From the NCBI GenBank assembly GCA_033439265.1, contig JAVTVX010000012.1, forward strand, positions 13,055,501 to 13,119,500: a DNA stretch of 64,000 nt, written 5' to 3'. The position numbers and the translations under genes were made by a program. Under the pieces are notes generated by a model that had not been told where the DNA came from, made no database searches, and saw only the letters and a list, made by a program, of their open reading frames with translations. Source of the DNA: Dillenia suffruticosa (taxonomy: Eukaryota > Streptophyta > Magnoliopsida > Dilleniales > Dilleniaceae). Positions 1 to 12,335 of this stretch are shown here, in pieces; positions within the stretch are counted from its first letter, which is position 1; every line of letters begins with the position of its first letter.

Positions 1-1510
1 GTTCTCAAGAAGAAATGTAGAGGGTCAACACGTTGTCAAGATGTTTGGGATTTAGAAAGAGGAAAACGGATGATGGTTCAAATGAATGAATTAAATCAAC
101 CGATAGGAATTGATGGTACGATCTTTACTAGATTTCTTGGTTATATAGTCAGAGTCCACTCGATAGCTCCCATAAATTATATGACTTGGCGTGATATGCC
201 AACAGACTATAAAGAAGACATGTGGAAAATTATAGAGGTATCTACTAAATTATACATCACATAAATGGAAATTAATCCATCTAATTTTATTTCTTTCATT
301 TTGAATTTTGTACATTCACATAAATTGAAAATTAATTCATCTAATTTTATTTCTTTCATTTTGAATTATAGTCCAAGATTAATTTCAATCCACTTAGAGC
401 TGACACCAAAAAATGGGTTATTGAAAATTTGTGTGAGAAATGGAAGAGTTTTAAAAATAGCCTGAAATCAAAGTGGTTTGATGATTTACTTGGAGTGGAT
501 GAAAATATCAAAAGAATGGAAGATGAAAGGGTTGATCCAAATCAGTACAAGGATCTTGTTACTTTCTGGCTAAGTGATAAAGGGAAGGTAAAAAATAAAT
601 AATTTTTTTCACTCATTCATTTGTACTCTCGTAAAAAATACACAATTTCACTTACTATTACTATTAATTGAAGACATTTAATTCTAGTACTTTGTATTAG
701 GAAATTAGTAAAAGAAATTCAGAATGTCGTGCAAAGTTGACGGATCCACATTGCTTAGGATCTAAGTCATTTGCCAAACTCATTGATTAGAAGGTATAAA
801 CAACTCATATTTTATTTTACTTATAATTAATTTTATTGCATAATATTTTACATACTTTGAATCACATTTTATTATTGCAGACAGCACAACAACGTGGGAC
901 GAAACCTTGTAGAGCAGAACTTTATATTACAAGTAGAACCCGATTGGATGGTAGTTTAGTCTCTGCAAAAGTATCAGAAGTTGTGGTATGGATGATTATT
1001 TTTATGTAGTTCTTGATTTATGGACATTCATGTTTTATTTATTTCCTTTATAGGAAATGATGAAGAGTCAAATGGAGTCTGTCAAGAGAGAAGAAGGCCA
1101 AATAGAAAGTTCAAATTTATCTTGGAAAAGTGATATTGTATCAAAGGTTAAAGGTCCTGATTCGCGGGGTAGAATCCGATGTGTAGGAAAAGTTACAAGT
1201 GCATTTGTACATTCAAGGAGAGTTGACAAAGAAGATGTAACTAATATGATGCAACAATTAATGGAACAAAATCATAATGTTACTAATTTGTTAAGTAATG
1301 TTCTTCTTCATGTTGCTATGAATGTTGGAAGTGGACATAAAGATGAATTGATGAATATGATTAATGAAGCAAGGGCTATTGTTGGTGTTCGGGTATGTAA
1401 TTTCTCTATTTCTTATTAATACTTTTACATTTCAAAAATAATTTAAATTATTTGTATTTTAGCTTCCTTCAATACCAGATGATGCTGGGAGTGTACTTAA
1501 AAACCAATAA
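1..1510 (+). pseudogene. En/Spm-type plant transposase-associated gene, six exons, 5' incomplete
   Basis: Six exons join in frame with GT-AG borders: 1-237, 372-587, 701-793, 881-985, 1054-1392 and 1463-1510 (stop). Key motifs are NELNQPIG and RDMPTDYKEDMWKIIE in exon 1, TKKWVIENLCEKWKSFKNSL in exon 2, GSKSFAKLID in exon 3, KPCRAELYITSRTR in exon 4 and an acidic/hydrophobic tail in exon 5. This order is that of the plant Transposase_24 (Ptta/En/Spm) proteins encoded by CACTA elements, a DNA-binding transposition partner. All five junctions are phase 0. One in-frame TAG at 788-790 near the end of exon 3 is the only lesion seen, so the copy is probably dead by a single base. The start is outside the window. 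Confidence 0.72.
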
Positions 1511-1899
1511 TCATCATCACCGCCCGACTCCGTCCCAAAAGGTAATATTTTTTTCATTACTTATTTTTATTTTATTTTTAACATACTAATATTTTTATTT
1601 ATAACCATTTTTATATCATTATATTATATTCATCTGACTCTAATTTTTTATTATGAATGAATAGATTGAATGAAGGTGGACTTTGCCCATAATCTTTTGA
1701 TAATTGAAGTGAAGCATCTCAGAAGAAGATATATGGATTGTGGGTGTGGGATATGTAATCTTTTTGTTTTTTATCCTATTATATCAATCATTTTCCAATA
1801 GTATAATATTTTACTATTTTCTTTATTTTCACATTTTTAATTATATTTCCTTATACTTGTACTAACCATCCACAAAACTTATAAAATTTACTCACAGAA

Positions 1900-2330
1900 G
1901 AAGATATGTATAGTAACTGACTATAGACTATAGTGACTGGTATAGTAGTAATCAAAAAGTAAATAAGTGATGATAGTAGTAACCAAGAAGTAAGTAACTA
2001 GTAAGTGAGTAGTAAATGATGATATTAATAACCAAGAAATAAGTAACTAGTAAGTGAGTAGTAAGTGATGATAGTAATAACTATAGTGACAATAAAGTAC
2101 TAATATTTCTTAACACCGTCTATAAATCATAATATTTCTTAACATTTGTACAATAGAAGTAATAACATTTCCAAACGGTATGATATATTAATATGGCAAC
2201 CGATATTAAAAATAGTAAGTTTTCTCAACACTATTTACCGATGATAAAATACTAAATGTACCAACAGTTCTAACCGTCAGTATAAATATATAACATACTC
2301 CAACGATGATTAAAAGTGTCAGAATACATC
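1900..2330 (+). repeat. CACTA subterminal repeats
   Basis: Many short imperfect copies of AGTAACC/AAGTAACTAGTAAGTGA-like words lie between the transposase gene and the terminus, as expected for binding sites of CACTA transposition proteins. Related words recur at 17630-18130. Confidence 0.5.
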
Positions 2331-2449
2331 TATCCCGACTGGTGTATTACCGACTAAATCCCTATCTGTTGGAGAAGGTTTTCCCGTCGGTTTTTCTATA
2401 TTTAGGAGATGGTTTTAGTCCGTCAACAAAACTCACTTGTTTTGTAGTG

Positions 2450-2883
2450 GTAGGTGGTTGGATGCTTTTATTGTGACTGTGAGAGAGATTTGAAATATAG
2501 CTTATATGCTTTTCATTGACAGTTAGGATAATGGTAACTAAATGACAATTTTGATAATTATATTATAATGTTAATATGTATTTAGTAACTGGTGTGAAGA
2601 ACAAAACACATACTATATCTACTAGTTATGTGAGGAAAAAGGAAATGCACAAAATTCTGGCCGTGTTCTTAGATAGTTATAGTTTCTTTGGTAGATGAAA
2701 ATGTTTCATCTATTTTATGCCTAGTTTCTTGGAAATGCATATTTGCTCATTTTATGTTTTTGGGCACTGATTCATCCTATCGGCTGCTCAACTAGTGCTC
2801 TATAGTTGATTTATTGTCTATCTATTATGCTAACTAATTTGATATATTGCACTTCTGTCTTTTCTCATTATACCAAAAATTAG
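2450..2883. other. AT-rich non-coding flank of CACTA element
   Basis: No coding motif or repeat recognised. If the exon blocks downstream belong to a real gene, this stretch would be intron into which the CACTA element inserted. Confidence 0.3.
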
Positions 2884-4319
2884 TCCATTGAAATTCAAAA
2901 GAGAGTTGGCGCATTTGCATCCGCTTTAGATACAATTAATATGTGCTTGTTTGAAGCAATATGTTCTCCCTCTCGTGGAAGATTGGATGGTGAAAGCAGG
3001 ACTGCTGGACTTATTCATTCTGGCAATGAGATTTTAGAGACATATAAATATCATTCTGTATTCAGGTAAGTTTTTCTTAAATTTATTAACCATTTTATTT
3101 GCTAAATCTGGGTGTGATATATAAATATGGGTGATGCTTTTAATAGAAAAAGAAGCACATGAGAAATCCCTATTAGGCAAGCATCACTGTTAAAGCCCAT
3201 TTGTGCACAAAAAGATGCAACACATTTGCTTGAAGAGTGCCATTGCTGGAAACTGTACTCCAGTTATACGGAACCATATCATATAGTGATGTGGTGCACA
3301 ATTACATTTCAATTGCATGTTGATGTCCATTTTTAACATTGCAAAAGGTTTACAATGTTTTTATGCTAAAATACTCGTAGAAGGTATAATGTGCAATATA
3401 TTGTAAATTTTTTATTTGCTGCCATCATAAATAATGTTGAGGCAATGTAAAAGTGGCTTTTGTCATTGTTCAGTTGTGGCATTAAATATTTTATGTTGAA
3501 CATTTTCCTTGTGGTTGTTCAGTAAATTGACATTTACAACTTTGCAATTTGAATGTGAAACTAGCAATTAAACTTTTTAAATTTCTAATACTTGGTTTTC
3601 CAATCTCAATGGCTGTTATGGTTTTATTATGATAAATATCCTATTTTCCTTAACCTTCAAGCTTTACAAATAATTACTAAATTTGCAGTTTCCAAGAGAG
3701 AGACCATGTTTTGGAGCAACAAACTATTCTAAGACAGCTTGAAGCAATATTATTTATTCATAAATTGGCCAGAACAGCAACTATCACTACAAAAAAAAGA
3801 TATTAATTTTATTTAAGTACTGATTATGATAAATACTCTATTTTCTTAGTAAGATATCATAAATTGACTTGCACAATTCACTAGATTAACTACTAGCCCT
3901 TCAGAAATGTTAAGTTATAGTTTTATTTATGTACTTTTCCCTAATGCGGTTGCATAAGTAAACTTTCAATTTAATTTAAACTGTACTTCATTATGGTTTC
4001 TGTTTTTACATATGCATGCATCATTGTCCTCTTTGCTAAAGTACAAAACCACACAAGCATGATTATAACATTTAAATATGCATCTTTTGCTTTTTCTAAT
4101 GGAAGTAATAATGAGCGTATAGGAAATTTTCTTATTGAAGCAAGACAAATTTGTGACGTACCGATATGATATATATACTATCGTTGTATCACAAATTTTA
4201 TAGTCATATTTTCCTTAAAATGTAACACTCATCATCTTTTTTTTTTTCTTCCTATTATTAGATTCTATTTGCTCATAGTGTACACAAATCACAAGAAGGC
4301 TCCCTTAATCTTAATGAAG
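2884..4319 (+). pseudogene. Three exon-like blocks of an unrecognised host gene
   Basis: Blocks 2884-3065, 3689 to about 3784 and 4262-4319 have plant-like splice borders (TTAG before, CAG|GTAAG after; TTTGCAG before; TATTAG before, AAG|GTAAG after). The first ends with two bases of a codon that the second completes in frame, so the pair behaves like real exons. Peptide motifs include KRVGAFASALDTINMCL, GRLDGESRTAGLIHSGNEI, LRQLEAILFIHKLART and LFAHSVHKSQEGSLNLNE: helical, with no catalytic signature. I do not recognise the family with confidence; a large helical scaffold protein such as plant NUP188 is a weak guess. Block 2 runs into CACTACAAAAAAAAGA and a stop with no donor, so the fragment looks broken or captured. 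Confidence 0.35.
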
Positions 4320-5548
4320 GTAAGAACTATATATGTTTTTTTATATACACCTTTAATCACATTAGTTATCGTAAATACCTGACCTCTCCCAACTGGCATA
4401 AATTTGTAGATTTTTAGAACTAACTTATGTGGACATTCTGGTACTAACCATGAAAAATGCCTGTCTTTGCATATTGAGGATGCTTTGCGAAAAATGCCTA
4501 AGTTTGCAATTCCATATAATCTGAGTTTGCAATTAATTTGAATGTCTTGTTTGTACTATGAAATTGATTTGTGGAGCATATATCTGCATGTATCTAGCCA
4601 CATGCATTGTTCATCTAGAAAGTTGAGGTTCATGTATCTGATGTTAATCTTTGCTTAAATTCTCTCCTTATATTGAATTTATTAAAGTTACATATGTCTT
4701 GAAAATGACAAACCACAAGTAGCCAAAACCAGGTTATATCAATTTATTAAAGTTCTTCTACTCATTCATGATGTTGTGTCATGAATCAAGTGGCACATGA
4801 TTCCTAACTTATCTTGAACTCACCCAGATTAAATCGTCAACACTTAATATACATTCAAAGTGGGTGAGAGTACTTCCTGATATGTTTAAGATTTCATCTT
4901 TTCTGTTGCTCAAGTCTAGAATATTTGGCTACCAATTTCTCTTTATAGCTACCTCAGAACGTTGTTATTTTATTAAGGACCAGCATTCTAAATTTTCTTC
5001 ATCTTGAATTGGCTTATTTGATATTTTCCTGGTATTATAACATAGTAACCTATAATTTGGATGGTTTAATACTTGTTAGCTTATGTATGAACCTGATGGA
5101 GCCAAAATTAGGGAAATTATCTTGTAATTGAGATGCTTTTCTAGCTTTCTCGTTGATATATAATATTTTTCCTTTCGTTTGCTCAGATGCCTAAAGTCTA
5201 ACCAGCTTGGCGCTTCGAGGAGAGCCATAGGTGCAGCTAGATCCAATCCCATGAAGATTGTTTTCTCACTTGTGTTTTGTTTATTTGTTATCATTTAGGT
5301 TTTTGATAGCACTTGAAATGAACACTTTGAAACAACCAATTATAGTGCTTTTTAAGCCACTTCTTGGTGGTTCTTAAACTGTTTCCTTCCCTATCAAGCT
5401 TTTAATTTTGTTGCATATGTTACTAAGGGAAAATAATTCAACACTTTCATTATAGAATATCTACATTGTTTCTTCTTCTGTTTTTGTTCAATGTGTCAAG
5501 GATTAATACAATGATTTAGTTACATATTATTCTTTTAAATACTAATGA
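4320..5548. other. AT-rich non-coding sequence
   Basis: No gene, tandem repeat or element end recognised. Short open frames here carry no motif. It may be intron sequence of the preceding exon blocks. Confidence 0.3.
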
Positions 5549-6109
5549 TGTCATGCCCCGATTCTCGGATTAAGTATGCGACAACCGTCGTGTTACCCCA
5601 AAACACGTATGAACCCCACTATGTTCTGAGATACCGTAAGACATTCCAATATCCACCTATTTTCCAAAATAATTAATCCATCAAAATAAACCAGCACGCA
5701 TTCATTCGCAAAATCAAAGGACCATCTCGGCCCATCCTTGTTCAAAACATGCATGCATCGGGCCAATCTGACCGTTCAAATCAAATCCACAAAGTATAAA
5801 CAAATCCATACTCAAAGGATCCACATAAAATTCTACCAAAACAATTCTCAAATAAAATTCAAGGAAATAAAGAAAAATGGTTCTCATTTTAAGTATACAA
5901 ACTAAAATCAGGTTCCAAACCCAAATAAGCATCGTAAAAGATAAGTATTCAAAATAAATACATGATTTGTCTCCACTTGGATCCACTAATACCTCAATTC
6001 AAAAGAGAACTATTACCTGAATAAATTTGACTAACAAGCTTCTTCAAATCACCCTAGGCATCCACAAATCTCGACTAAACTTTCTCTGTGAAAATGAAAG
6101 TTGGAGGGG

Positions 6110-6128
6110 TGGGTATATAATACACCCA
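6110..6128 (-). promoter_or_regulatory. Conserved LTR hairpin before candidate 3' splice site (LTR I)
   Basis: On the sense (minus) strand TGGGTGTA and TATACCCA pair over 8 positions, one a G-U wobble, with a 3-nt loop. CCCCTC follows, and a CACAG acceptor ends at 6086, 24 nt downstream. Confidence 0.45.
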
Positions 6129-6490
6129 CTGAGTGAGATACAAATTATACAAAAATAAAATTGTGTGGTGTATATATCAAATGTGTATATTTCAAACCAT
6201 CATATCATATCATTCACAACTTCATACAATAAATAAATAAATTCAAACCATTATTTCCAAAATCATCATAATTTATAATTGTTATAATTTAATTTCATAT
6301 ACATTCAATAATTTCATATTTTCAAATACTATGGCAAACCAAAATCACTATTCCCAATAGAGGTCTACCACGACCTAGGGTGGAATTTGTCAAGGGTTTT
6401 AAAATTTTTCACGTTTTAAAAATGTCCCCATCCTTGGCATTACCTATGGGCTCTCATTGGAGGTGCGTCTAACTATCCCACACCCTTGGA

Positions 6491-6670
6491 CACTATATTC
6501 AGCCATAAATGTAACCCATGTGGCTCAGCATACCATGCATGTACAGCTACATCCCATAGTCTACTAACCACACCAATAGGCACTATATCCAGCCATGAAT
6601 GTAACCCATGTGCCTCGGCATACCATACACACACGGCTACATCCCATGGTCTACCAACCCCACTATATCA
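6491..6670. repeat. 90-bp tandem repeat, two copies
   Basis: CACTATATTCAGCC at 6491 recurs as CACTATATCCAGCC at 6581. The two 90-bp units are roughly 80-85% alike by eye and lie inside the solo LTR, in a part corresponding to the 38-bp repeats of element B. Confidence 0.7.
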
Positions 6671-8590
6671 CCCCGTCAGGTTGCTTTGTAATGGGAAATG
6701 TTAAGTCATTTAATAGGGGTTCAGACTCTCACGCCAAACCAATCATAGTACCATTTCACAAAATCATAAATCTAATTCATGTGTCATCAATTTTAACAAT
6801 TTTTCAAAAGTAAATATCATACCAATGAATTTAATATCAATAGATTCACATGACACATTTGTTCTCAAAGCATATAGGATGCATAAAAGTTTAAAATCCA
6901 ATCTTAGAGATATTTCACATAAACTAAAACATTTAAATCCAAGTTTTGAAAATCATTTAGAAAATTCAATAAAAATATTTTTCTTATTTAAATATAATCA
7001 TGAGATCATGCACCTCTTGGGATGGTGAACACTCCCAATCCACAATCAATCCAAGAAAATCCCTCCTTGGATTCCAATTGATTTATCCTAAAGCAATAAA
7101 CATAAATTCGACTTTAAATCATGCCTATAATTAGAGTTTATGAGTTTTTCCCAAACACATCATAATCCTAATTTCCAAAATCCACAAATTCATGTTCTCA
7201 TTTCATCAACTATATACCATTTGCATCCATATACCATTTTTATATACAATTTCCCAAAATCTCAACATTTATAAACTTTAGATTTAAATTCCCAAATCAA
7301 ATCTCATAATCCAAATGTGATAATCCAAATTCATGTTAGAAAATATAAATCTAGGTTGGAAAAGCAAGATTACCTCTAGAAAGTTCTCAATTTTTTTCCG
7401 GATCAACTTTATCCAAAACCCTAATTTTCTCTCTCTACAAATTTCCTAAATCCAAGCATAAAAATCAAATTCAAGAGTAATGGAACTAAACCCATGAAAA
7501 GGAAGGGAAAATTATCTCAATTTTGTGCTTGGATTAAACCTTGAACGTTGGATTTCAAAAATCCTAGATTTCCCCCTTTTCGAGCAAATTCTAGGTTTTC
7601 TCCCAAAATTACCATCATTCATGTGTTTGTTTTATGGTTTGTGAGGTTTAGGGAGTGGGTTTAGTAAGGGTGAAATGGATTTCAAGAGAAATTGAGAGAG
7701 CGTTTCGAGAGGGAGAGAGATGAGAGTCGAGAGAATGAGTTCGAGCGAGAGAAAAGAGGAAGACAGAGCAGAGATCGATTTTGGGAAAGTGAAGGCTCAC
7801 GCTAAGTCTTTTTAATATGTGACATGAATTCCCTTCTTGCCCCTGATTATTTGCAAGTTTTATTTAAATTTGGTTGTCTATTTTTGTTATTTCGTAATAT
7901 TTCACCCTCATGAGTCAACTTGAAATAGAGCATAAGTCGCTATGTGTCTAAGGTTGTCAAAGGCCAAGTCTCCTTGTTGTTCAACAAGTCACCTTACTCT
8001 ATGTTTCATCGAGCCCTTACGTCTATTCAAAATTGGCTCAAGATGACCTAAATATATTATTTTGTAACCCACCCGTAGTCTCACTTCTTTGGTGAGTCGC
8101 CTTGCTTAACTGTAGACATGTTTCTCTGAGACTTGAATCTGGCGGGTTGGCTTGTCTTGGCCACAAGTAGTCTTACTAGACACAAAATCAAAAAGTATAA
8201 GTCGACCTGTCGTTGGGGTAAGACGGCTTGCCCGTGTGTTTTGGAAGCACAAGTCGACCTGTCATTGGGGCAAATCGATATGCCTTTGTACAGAGTTAAG
8301 GATTATGAGGCTTAATTTCCTTAGGTCTCCTTACCACTTGCTTAGGTTGCTTTGGTGATTTCTATAGTTAACCAAAATTCAATGTTTGAGTTCTAAGTCG
8401 ACTTATCATGGGTCGAGTCGACTTGTCTTCACTTAATTGACTCCGAATAAGTTTTAATTGTCCCAAATTATCAACAAAATATATTTTTCTCCCAACAAAA
8501 TTTTATAAAACCTTCATTGATGAGTCGAAATCAATTATTTAACCAAAAATTTGGTAAAAAGTTTTCTAACACTGAATTTTCGGTATTACT

Positions 8591-8948
8591 AATAATATTA
8601 GAAAATAATATACAGGCCATATGGTTCTTACATACAAGTTGGAGACACAAAACAAGATTTATATAGATTTTTATTAGGCCATAGAAAAATACCCGAACCT
8701 ATGCTAGTAGCCAAGTTGGTGCTGGCATGGATCATGACCTATACCAGTGGCCATTTACCACTGGCATAGAATCCAACCTAGCCAGCGGCCATGGCCGCTG
8801 GCATAGACTTTTACTAGTGTTGGAATAGTTGGAGGAAATTTTGATCGCCGGAGAAAACCTCACAACCTTTAGCAGCAGTTTTTAAGGTTTTTACCGGTGG
8901 TTTTTACCGGCGGTTTTTTGCCGCTGCTAAAAGTCTTTTTTTGTAGTG
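8591..8948 (+). mobile_element. CACTA-type right terminus
   Basis: The sequence ends CTTTTTTTGTAGTG at 8948, giving CACTACAAAAAAAG on the other strand. Just inside are short inverted words around TTTACCGGCGG/CCGCTGCTAAAAG and GCCAGCGGCCATGGCCGCTGGC, typical of CACTA subterminal regions. The subterminal words differ from those of the 2449 and 18289 ends, so this is another family. The matching left end is not established; CACTACAAAAAAAAGA at 3785 is a weak candidate, as 3-bp flanks (TAT, AGA) do not match. Confidence 0.5.
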
Positions 8949-9059
8949 AGAGAGAGAATAAGTAGGGGTGGGTTACTGTTTGGCTTTTCTTCCCTTTTTT
9001 TTTTCTTTTTTGGTTCTTGTTGATACATTATGTTAAAATTCAATCTGAAGTGTGAGAAT

Positions 9060-9960
9060 AACGTCAAATAGGAAAAAGTCATAAGACTTCTCTTTCTGAT
9101 TAATGTGGCCAAGAGAGGTGTAAGAAATTGGAGTTGGTACACTGTGATCTTTATGGATATATGAGAACTTTATCTTTGAACAATAGATATTTTCTTCTAT
9201 TTAAAGATGATTTTTCGAGAATAACTTAGGTGTATTTCTTATCCTCTAAAGATTAGATATTTTATATTTTTATGGGATTTAAATAATGGCTGCACTCTAA
9301 AGACACTCAGATCACATAATGGAAAAGAGTATATTTTTTCTCAATTTAACAAATTTTGTGAAGATAAGGGCTAGATGCATGAAGTGACTATGGATTACAC
9401 ACATGAACAAAATGGGATGTGTGAGAGGAAGAATAGGATTGTGGTTGAAATTTAGCAAAATGGATTGAACTATGGTGATACATTTGCTTTAGTAGCAAGA
9501 CTTGACGCAATATGGTTTCTCATTGTTACTGCAGCTCAAAACAATTGGAAAATCCAACAACTGCATGTAAAGTTTGCATTTCTGGATGGAGATCTGATTG
9601 AAGAAATATATGTAGACCAACTAGAAGGCGTCATTGGTAAAGGAGTATACACTAAGGTGTACACTCTAAAAAAGGCTCTTTATGGCTTGAAGCAAGCTTG
9701 AAGATCTTGGTACTTAAAAATTGATGCTTATTTTAGCAAGAATGGATTTAAAAGGTGTTGCATTGATGCAACTCTTTATGTAAAAATATTTTCTTCCAAT
9801 CTATCTCTTTATGCAGATAATTTGCCGGTGATTGGTAATGATCCTTCAATAGTGAATGAATTCAAATGACATATGAAGTAGCAATTTGAGATGACTGATA
9901 TGATAGAACTGAAATATATTTTGGCAATTGAAATTAGTCCAACTATTGAAATGACATGAA
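9060..9960 (+). pseudogene. Copia-type pol remnant (integrase joined to RT)
   Basis: Reading through stops and frameshifts gives the integrase core start (GKSHKT, LELVHCDLYGYM at about 9125, FLLFKDDFSR), then YTHEQNGMCERKNRIVVE near 9400, the integrase motif after the second catalytic Asp. RT motifs follow directly from 9462: YGDTFALVARLDAIWFLI, KFAFLDGDLIEEIYVDQ, KALYGLKQA, a decayed YVDD region (LYADN) and an LKYILAIEISP region. Integrase C-terminus and RT N-terminus are missing, an internal deletion of several hundred codons. No LTRs were seen. It abuts the CACTA-type end at 8948. Confidence 0.7.
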
Positions 9961-10229
9961 TTCAAATCATTTGTTGTCAATAAAACATTGTTGAAGGAAG
10001 ATGGAGATAAATTTTTTAATATATTACTTGTGTATGATATTTTGTAATTGTACTTAATTAATCATAATTAAAGGTTTTATTTTTTGAAATATTCCAGAAC
10101 CATACTTTTTTAGAGGAAAAATTGTCAAAAACTGTACCTTTTTTAGATCTGAATTTCAGAATCAAATGCACTGTCTTTTATCCTCAAAAATTTCCTTTCA
10201 AACCAGATTTTTCTTATTCGAATTTTTAG

Positions 10230-10509
10230 ATTTGTTACATTTTCATCACTCTTAATCTTTTCCATTCAAGGTCAAACTTGATCACCTGATTAAATATCTT
10301 AAAAAACAAAATTTTTGGAAGAGTTAAAGAAGGTTAGTCACATTTTTTTGAAAATAGAATTCCTAAATTTTCTATCAATTTTCCTTGATCAATTTGTTGA
10401 TTTATTTACTATGGTTATAATAATTTGATTCTGCAATTATATACACATTTGAGTTTCAAAAGCACGGCTTTTTTTCTTTTAACATCAAGAAGGCAGGTAT
10501 CTTAATAAG
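10230..10509 (+). pseudogene. Helitron Rep fragment, piece 1
   Basis: FKVKLDHLIKYLKKQNFW (about 10268-10322) and AIIYTFEFQKHGFFSFNI (about 10434-10490) correspond to the Helitron Rep region normally reading FKAKLDxLxxDLKK..FGKV and YTIEFQKRGLPHAHIL, next to the rolling-circle HUH motif. HUH has decayed to FSFN. Stops and frameshifts interrupt it. The next residues (IDKIISVEI) appear only after the CACTA element, at 18299. Confidence 0.65.
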
Positions 10510-10539
10510 CACTACAAAATTAAATCATTGTACTGACGA

Positions 10540-10900
10540 TAACTTTTAATGTTGGTTACTTTTAGTAACAGTTTTTACTGGTTATACAAACTGCCTAATA
10601 CAAAACCATCAGAAAATATTGATTTTTCCCAACTGACTAAAATGTACATCAAGAAAAGTTTACCAACTGTCAACAAAGTTACAACAACCGTCTGTAAAGC
10701 AATTTTTCAATTGTGATGGTTAAAAATTATGGTCAGTAAATATAATAATCTTTTTGACACGGTTTAAAAACAGTCTGAATATAAATCATTTTTATTGTCT
10801 ACTTAACAATACCATCTACATAGTTTATAAATATATAGTAAGACATAAATTCCACCATTTTTTAAAACTATATTCAATTTTCACTGTTAGAACAAACCGT
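10540..10900. repeat. Left subterminal repeats of CACTA element
   Basis: Repeated words such as GTTAC/GTAAC, AACCGTCTGTAAA and AACTGTCAACAAAG in both orientations mirror the AGTAACCGAC-type words at 17630-18130, as CACTA subterminal regions do. Confidence 0.45.
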
Positions 10901-11243
10901 TTGTATAAATTATATTTGTCTGTAAAAACCTAAAATTGTTATTGTATCATATACCTTTATATTTGAAAATAGTCTAGGCCATAAGTTGTGGTAAATTTAG
11001 GGTTTAGGGTTTAGTGGTAGTGATAGTTTAGTAAGTATGTGATAATGATAAATAATAGTAGGTAGGTATGTAGGTGATAAGTAAGTTTGTATTGTGGTAT
11101 CTAAGTAAATAGATGGTAAGTCGCAAGTTACCACCGCTTATCACTTATCACTACCACTTACCATCGTAAAAAGTAAAAATAAATTTGATCAACCCATCAT
11201 TAGTTGTAATCTAGGTTGGATTATTTGATTATTTGTAAACGTT

Positions 11244-11720
11244 ATTCAATCCATATTTATTTTTATTTTTTATTAATATACATTTATTTAATATTTATTA
11301 ACATACATTGCTTATATACATTAAATAATTTTATAAAATATTTTAATTATTTATATTAATTTAATATTAACTTATATATATTTTTTTAAAATTTTAAAAT
11401 GTAATTCAATCCATATTTATTTTTATTTTTTATTAATATACATTTATTTAATATTTATTAACATACATTGCTTATATACATTAAATAATTTTATAAAATA
11501 TTTTAATTATTTATATTAATTTAATATTAATTTATATATATTTTTTTAAAATTTTAAAATGTAATTCAATCCATTTTTATTTTTATTTTTTATTAATATA
11601 CATTTATTTAATATTTATTAACATACATTGCTTATATACATTAAATAATTTTATAAAATATTTGAATTATTTATATTAATTTAATATTAACTTATGTACA
11701 TTTTTTTAATTTTAAAATGT
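11244..11720. repeat. 160-bp tandem repeat, three copies
   Basis: ATTCAATCCAT recurs at 11244, 11404 and 11564, exactly 160 bp apart. Units are nearly identical and very AT-rich (TTTATTTAATATTTATTAAC inside). The third copy is slightly shorter. Confidence 0.9.
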
Positions 11721-12074
11721 ATAATAGAATTTTTTGAAAAGGTTTATGATTTAATAGTTTGAAAATCAAAAATCAAAAAATATCATTTCTTTATAAATAT
11801 TATATTTACTTCAACTTTTAAAAATTTTCTAAGTAGTACAAAAAGATATATATATTAACTTTTATTTTTATTTTTATTTTATGAAGTTTTAAAAAGTTAT
11901 ATAATTTTACTTCCCTAAATTTTATACGGTATCTAGATTTTATAAATTGTAAAAATATTATCAATTTTTTAAAATTTTCAATATTTGAATTTTTAACAAT
12001 ATATTTTAAATTTTTTATAACAATTAATTTTTAATTTGAAATTTAATTTATAATAACAATATAATTTTAATATA

Positions 12075-12335
12075 GTGCTTCCGAGGGCGCTCGGCCATGC
12101 CAGCATGGCCATGGCATGGTGTGCGGCATGCGCTCATGCAAGCGCTCACACGGGCGCTCGGCTATACCAGCGCGGGTGCCCGCACATGCCACAATGTACG
12201 ACATGTGCTCATGCAAGGGACTGCACATGCTGCTCCCGCACGAACACCAGGCCATGCTAACACGAGCGCCCACACATGCCACCGTGCACAGCATGTGCTC
12301 ATGCGCGCAGCATGTGCATGCCACATGCTCTAAAT
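12075..12335. repeat. GC-rich island 1 inside CACTA element
   Basis: About 260 bp dense in GCATGC/CATGC/GCGCTC words between sequences that are nearly all A/T. It has GCGCTCATGCAAGCGC, the inverted form of the GCGCTTGCATGCGC word of islands 2 and 3. Several open frames cross it but are compositional. Confidence 0.6.

Larger units (their letters stand above)
1..2449 (+). mobile_element. CACTA (En/Spm) DNA transposon, 3' part
   Basis: The right end reads TTTTGTAGTG at 2440-2449, the reverse complement of a CACTACAAAA terminus. It is preceded by subterminal repeats and by a transposase-type gene. The left end lies outside the window, so the 3-bp target duplication cannot be tested (the right flank is GTA). 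About 750 bp at this end (1690-2449) can be matched by eye with 17390-18289, the end of the second CACTA element, so the two belong to one family; this copy carries the gene and the other is a deletion derivative. Confidence 0.75.
5549..8590 (-). mobile_element. Old solo LTR of a Gypsy element (LTR I)
   Basis: The left border TGTCATGCCCCG is the reverse complement of the CGGGGCGTGACA end seen in the other Gypsy LTRs here. The right border GGTATTACT corresponds to a decayed GGTGTTACA. Flanks AATGA (5544-5548) and AATAA (8591-8595) fit a 5-bp target duplication with one change. No primer site, polypurine tract or coding sequence lies inside, so it is a solo LTR of about 3.04 kb. Internal landmarks match the other LTRs: a purine-rich block near 7680-7780 (CT-rich on the sense strand), a donor-like GAG|GTAATC at 7374/7373 and a hairpin at 6110-6128. 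Confidence 0.65.

Noticed and set aside
3785..3800. CACTACAAAAAAAAGA as left end of a CACTA element reaching to 8948
   Set aside because: Terminal words agree for about 15 bases, but flanks TAT and AGA do not match and the subterminal repeats of the 8948 end are absent here.
8927..9142. Small minus-strand frame with Lys-run
   Set aside because: Runs opposite to Copia integrase codons and through a T-rich stretch; compositional.
10996..11014. Telomere-like TTTAGGGTTTAGGGTTTAG
   Set aside because: Under three repeats inside a CACTA subterminal region; too short to mean an interstitial telomere.
11244..11720. CRISPR-like array
   Set aside because: Direct 160-bp tandem copies without spacers in a plant transposon.
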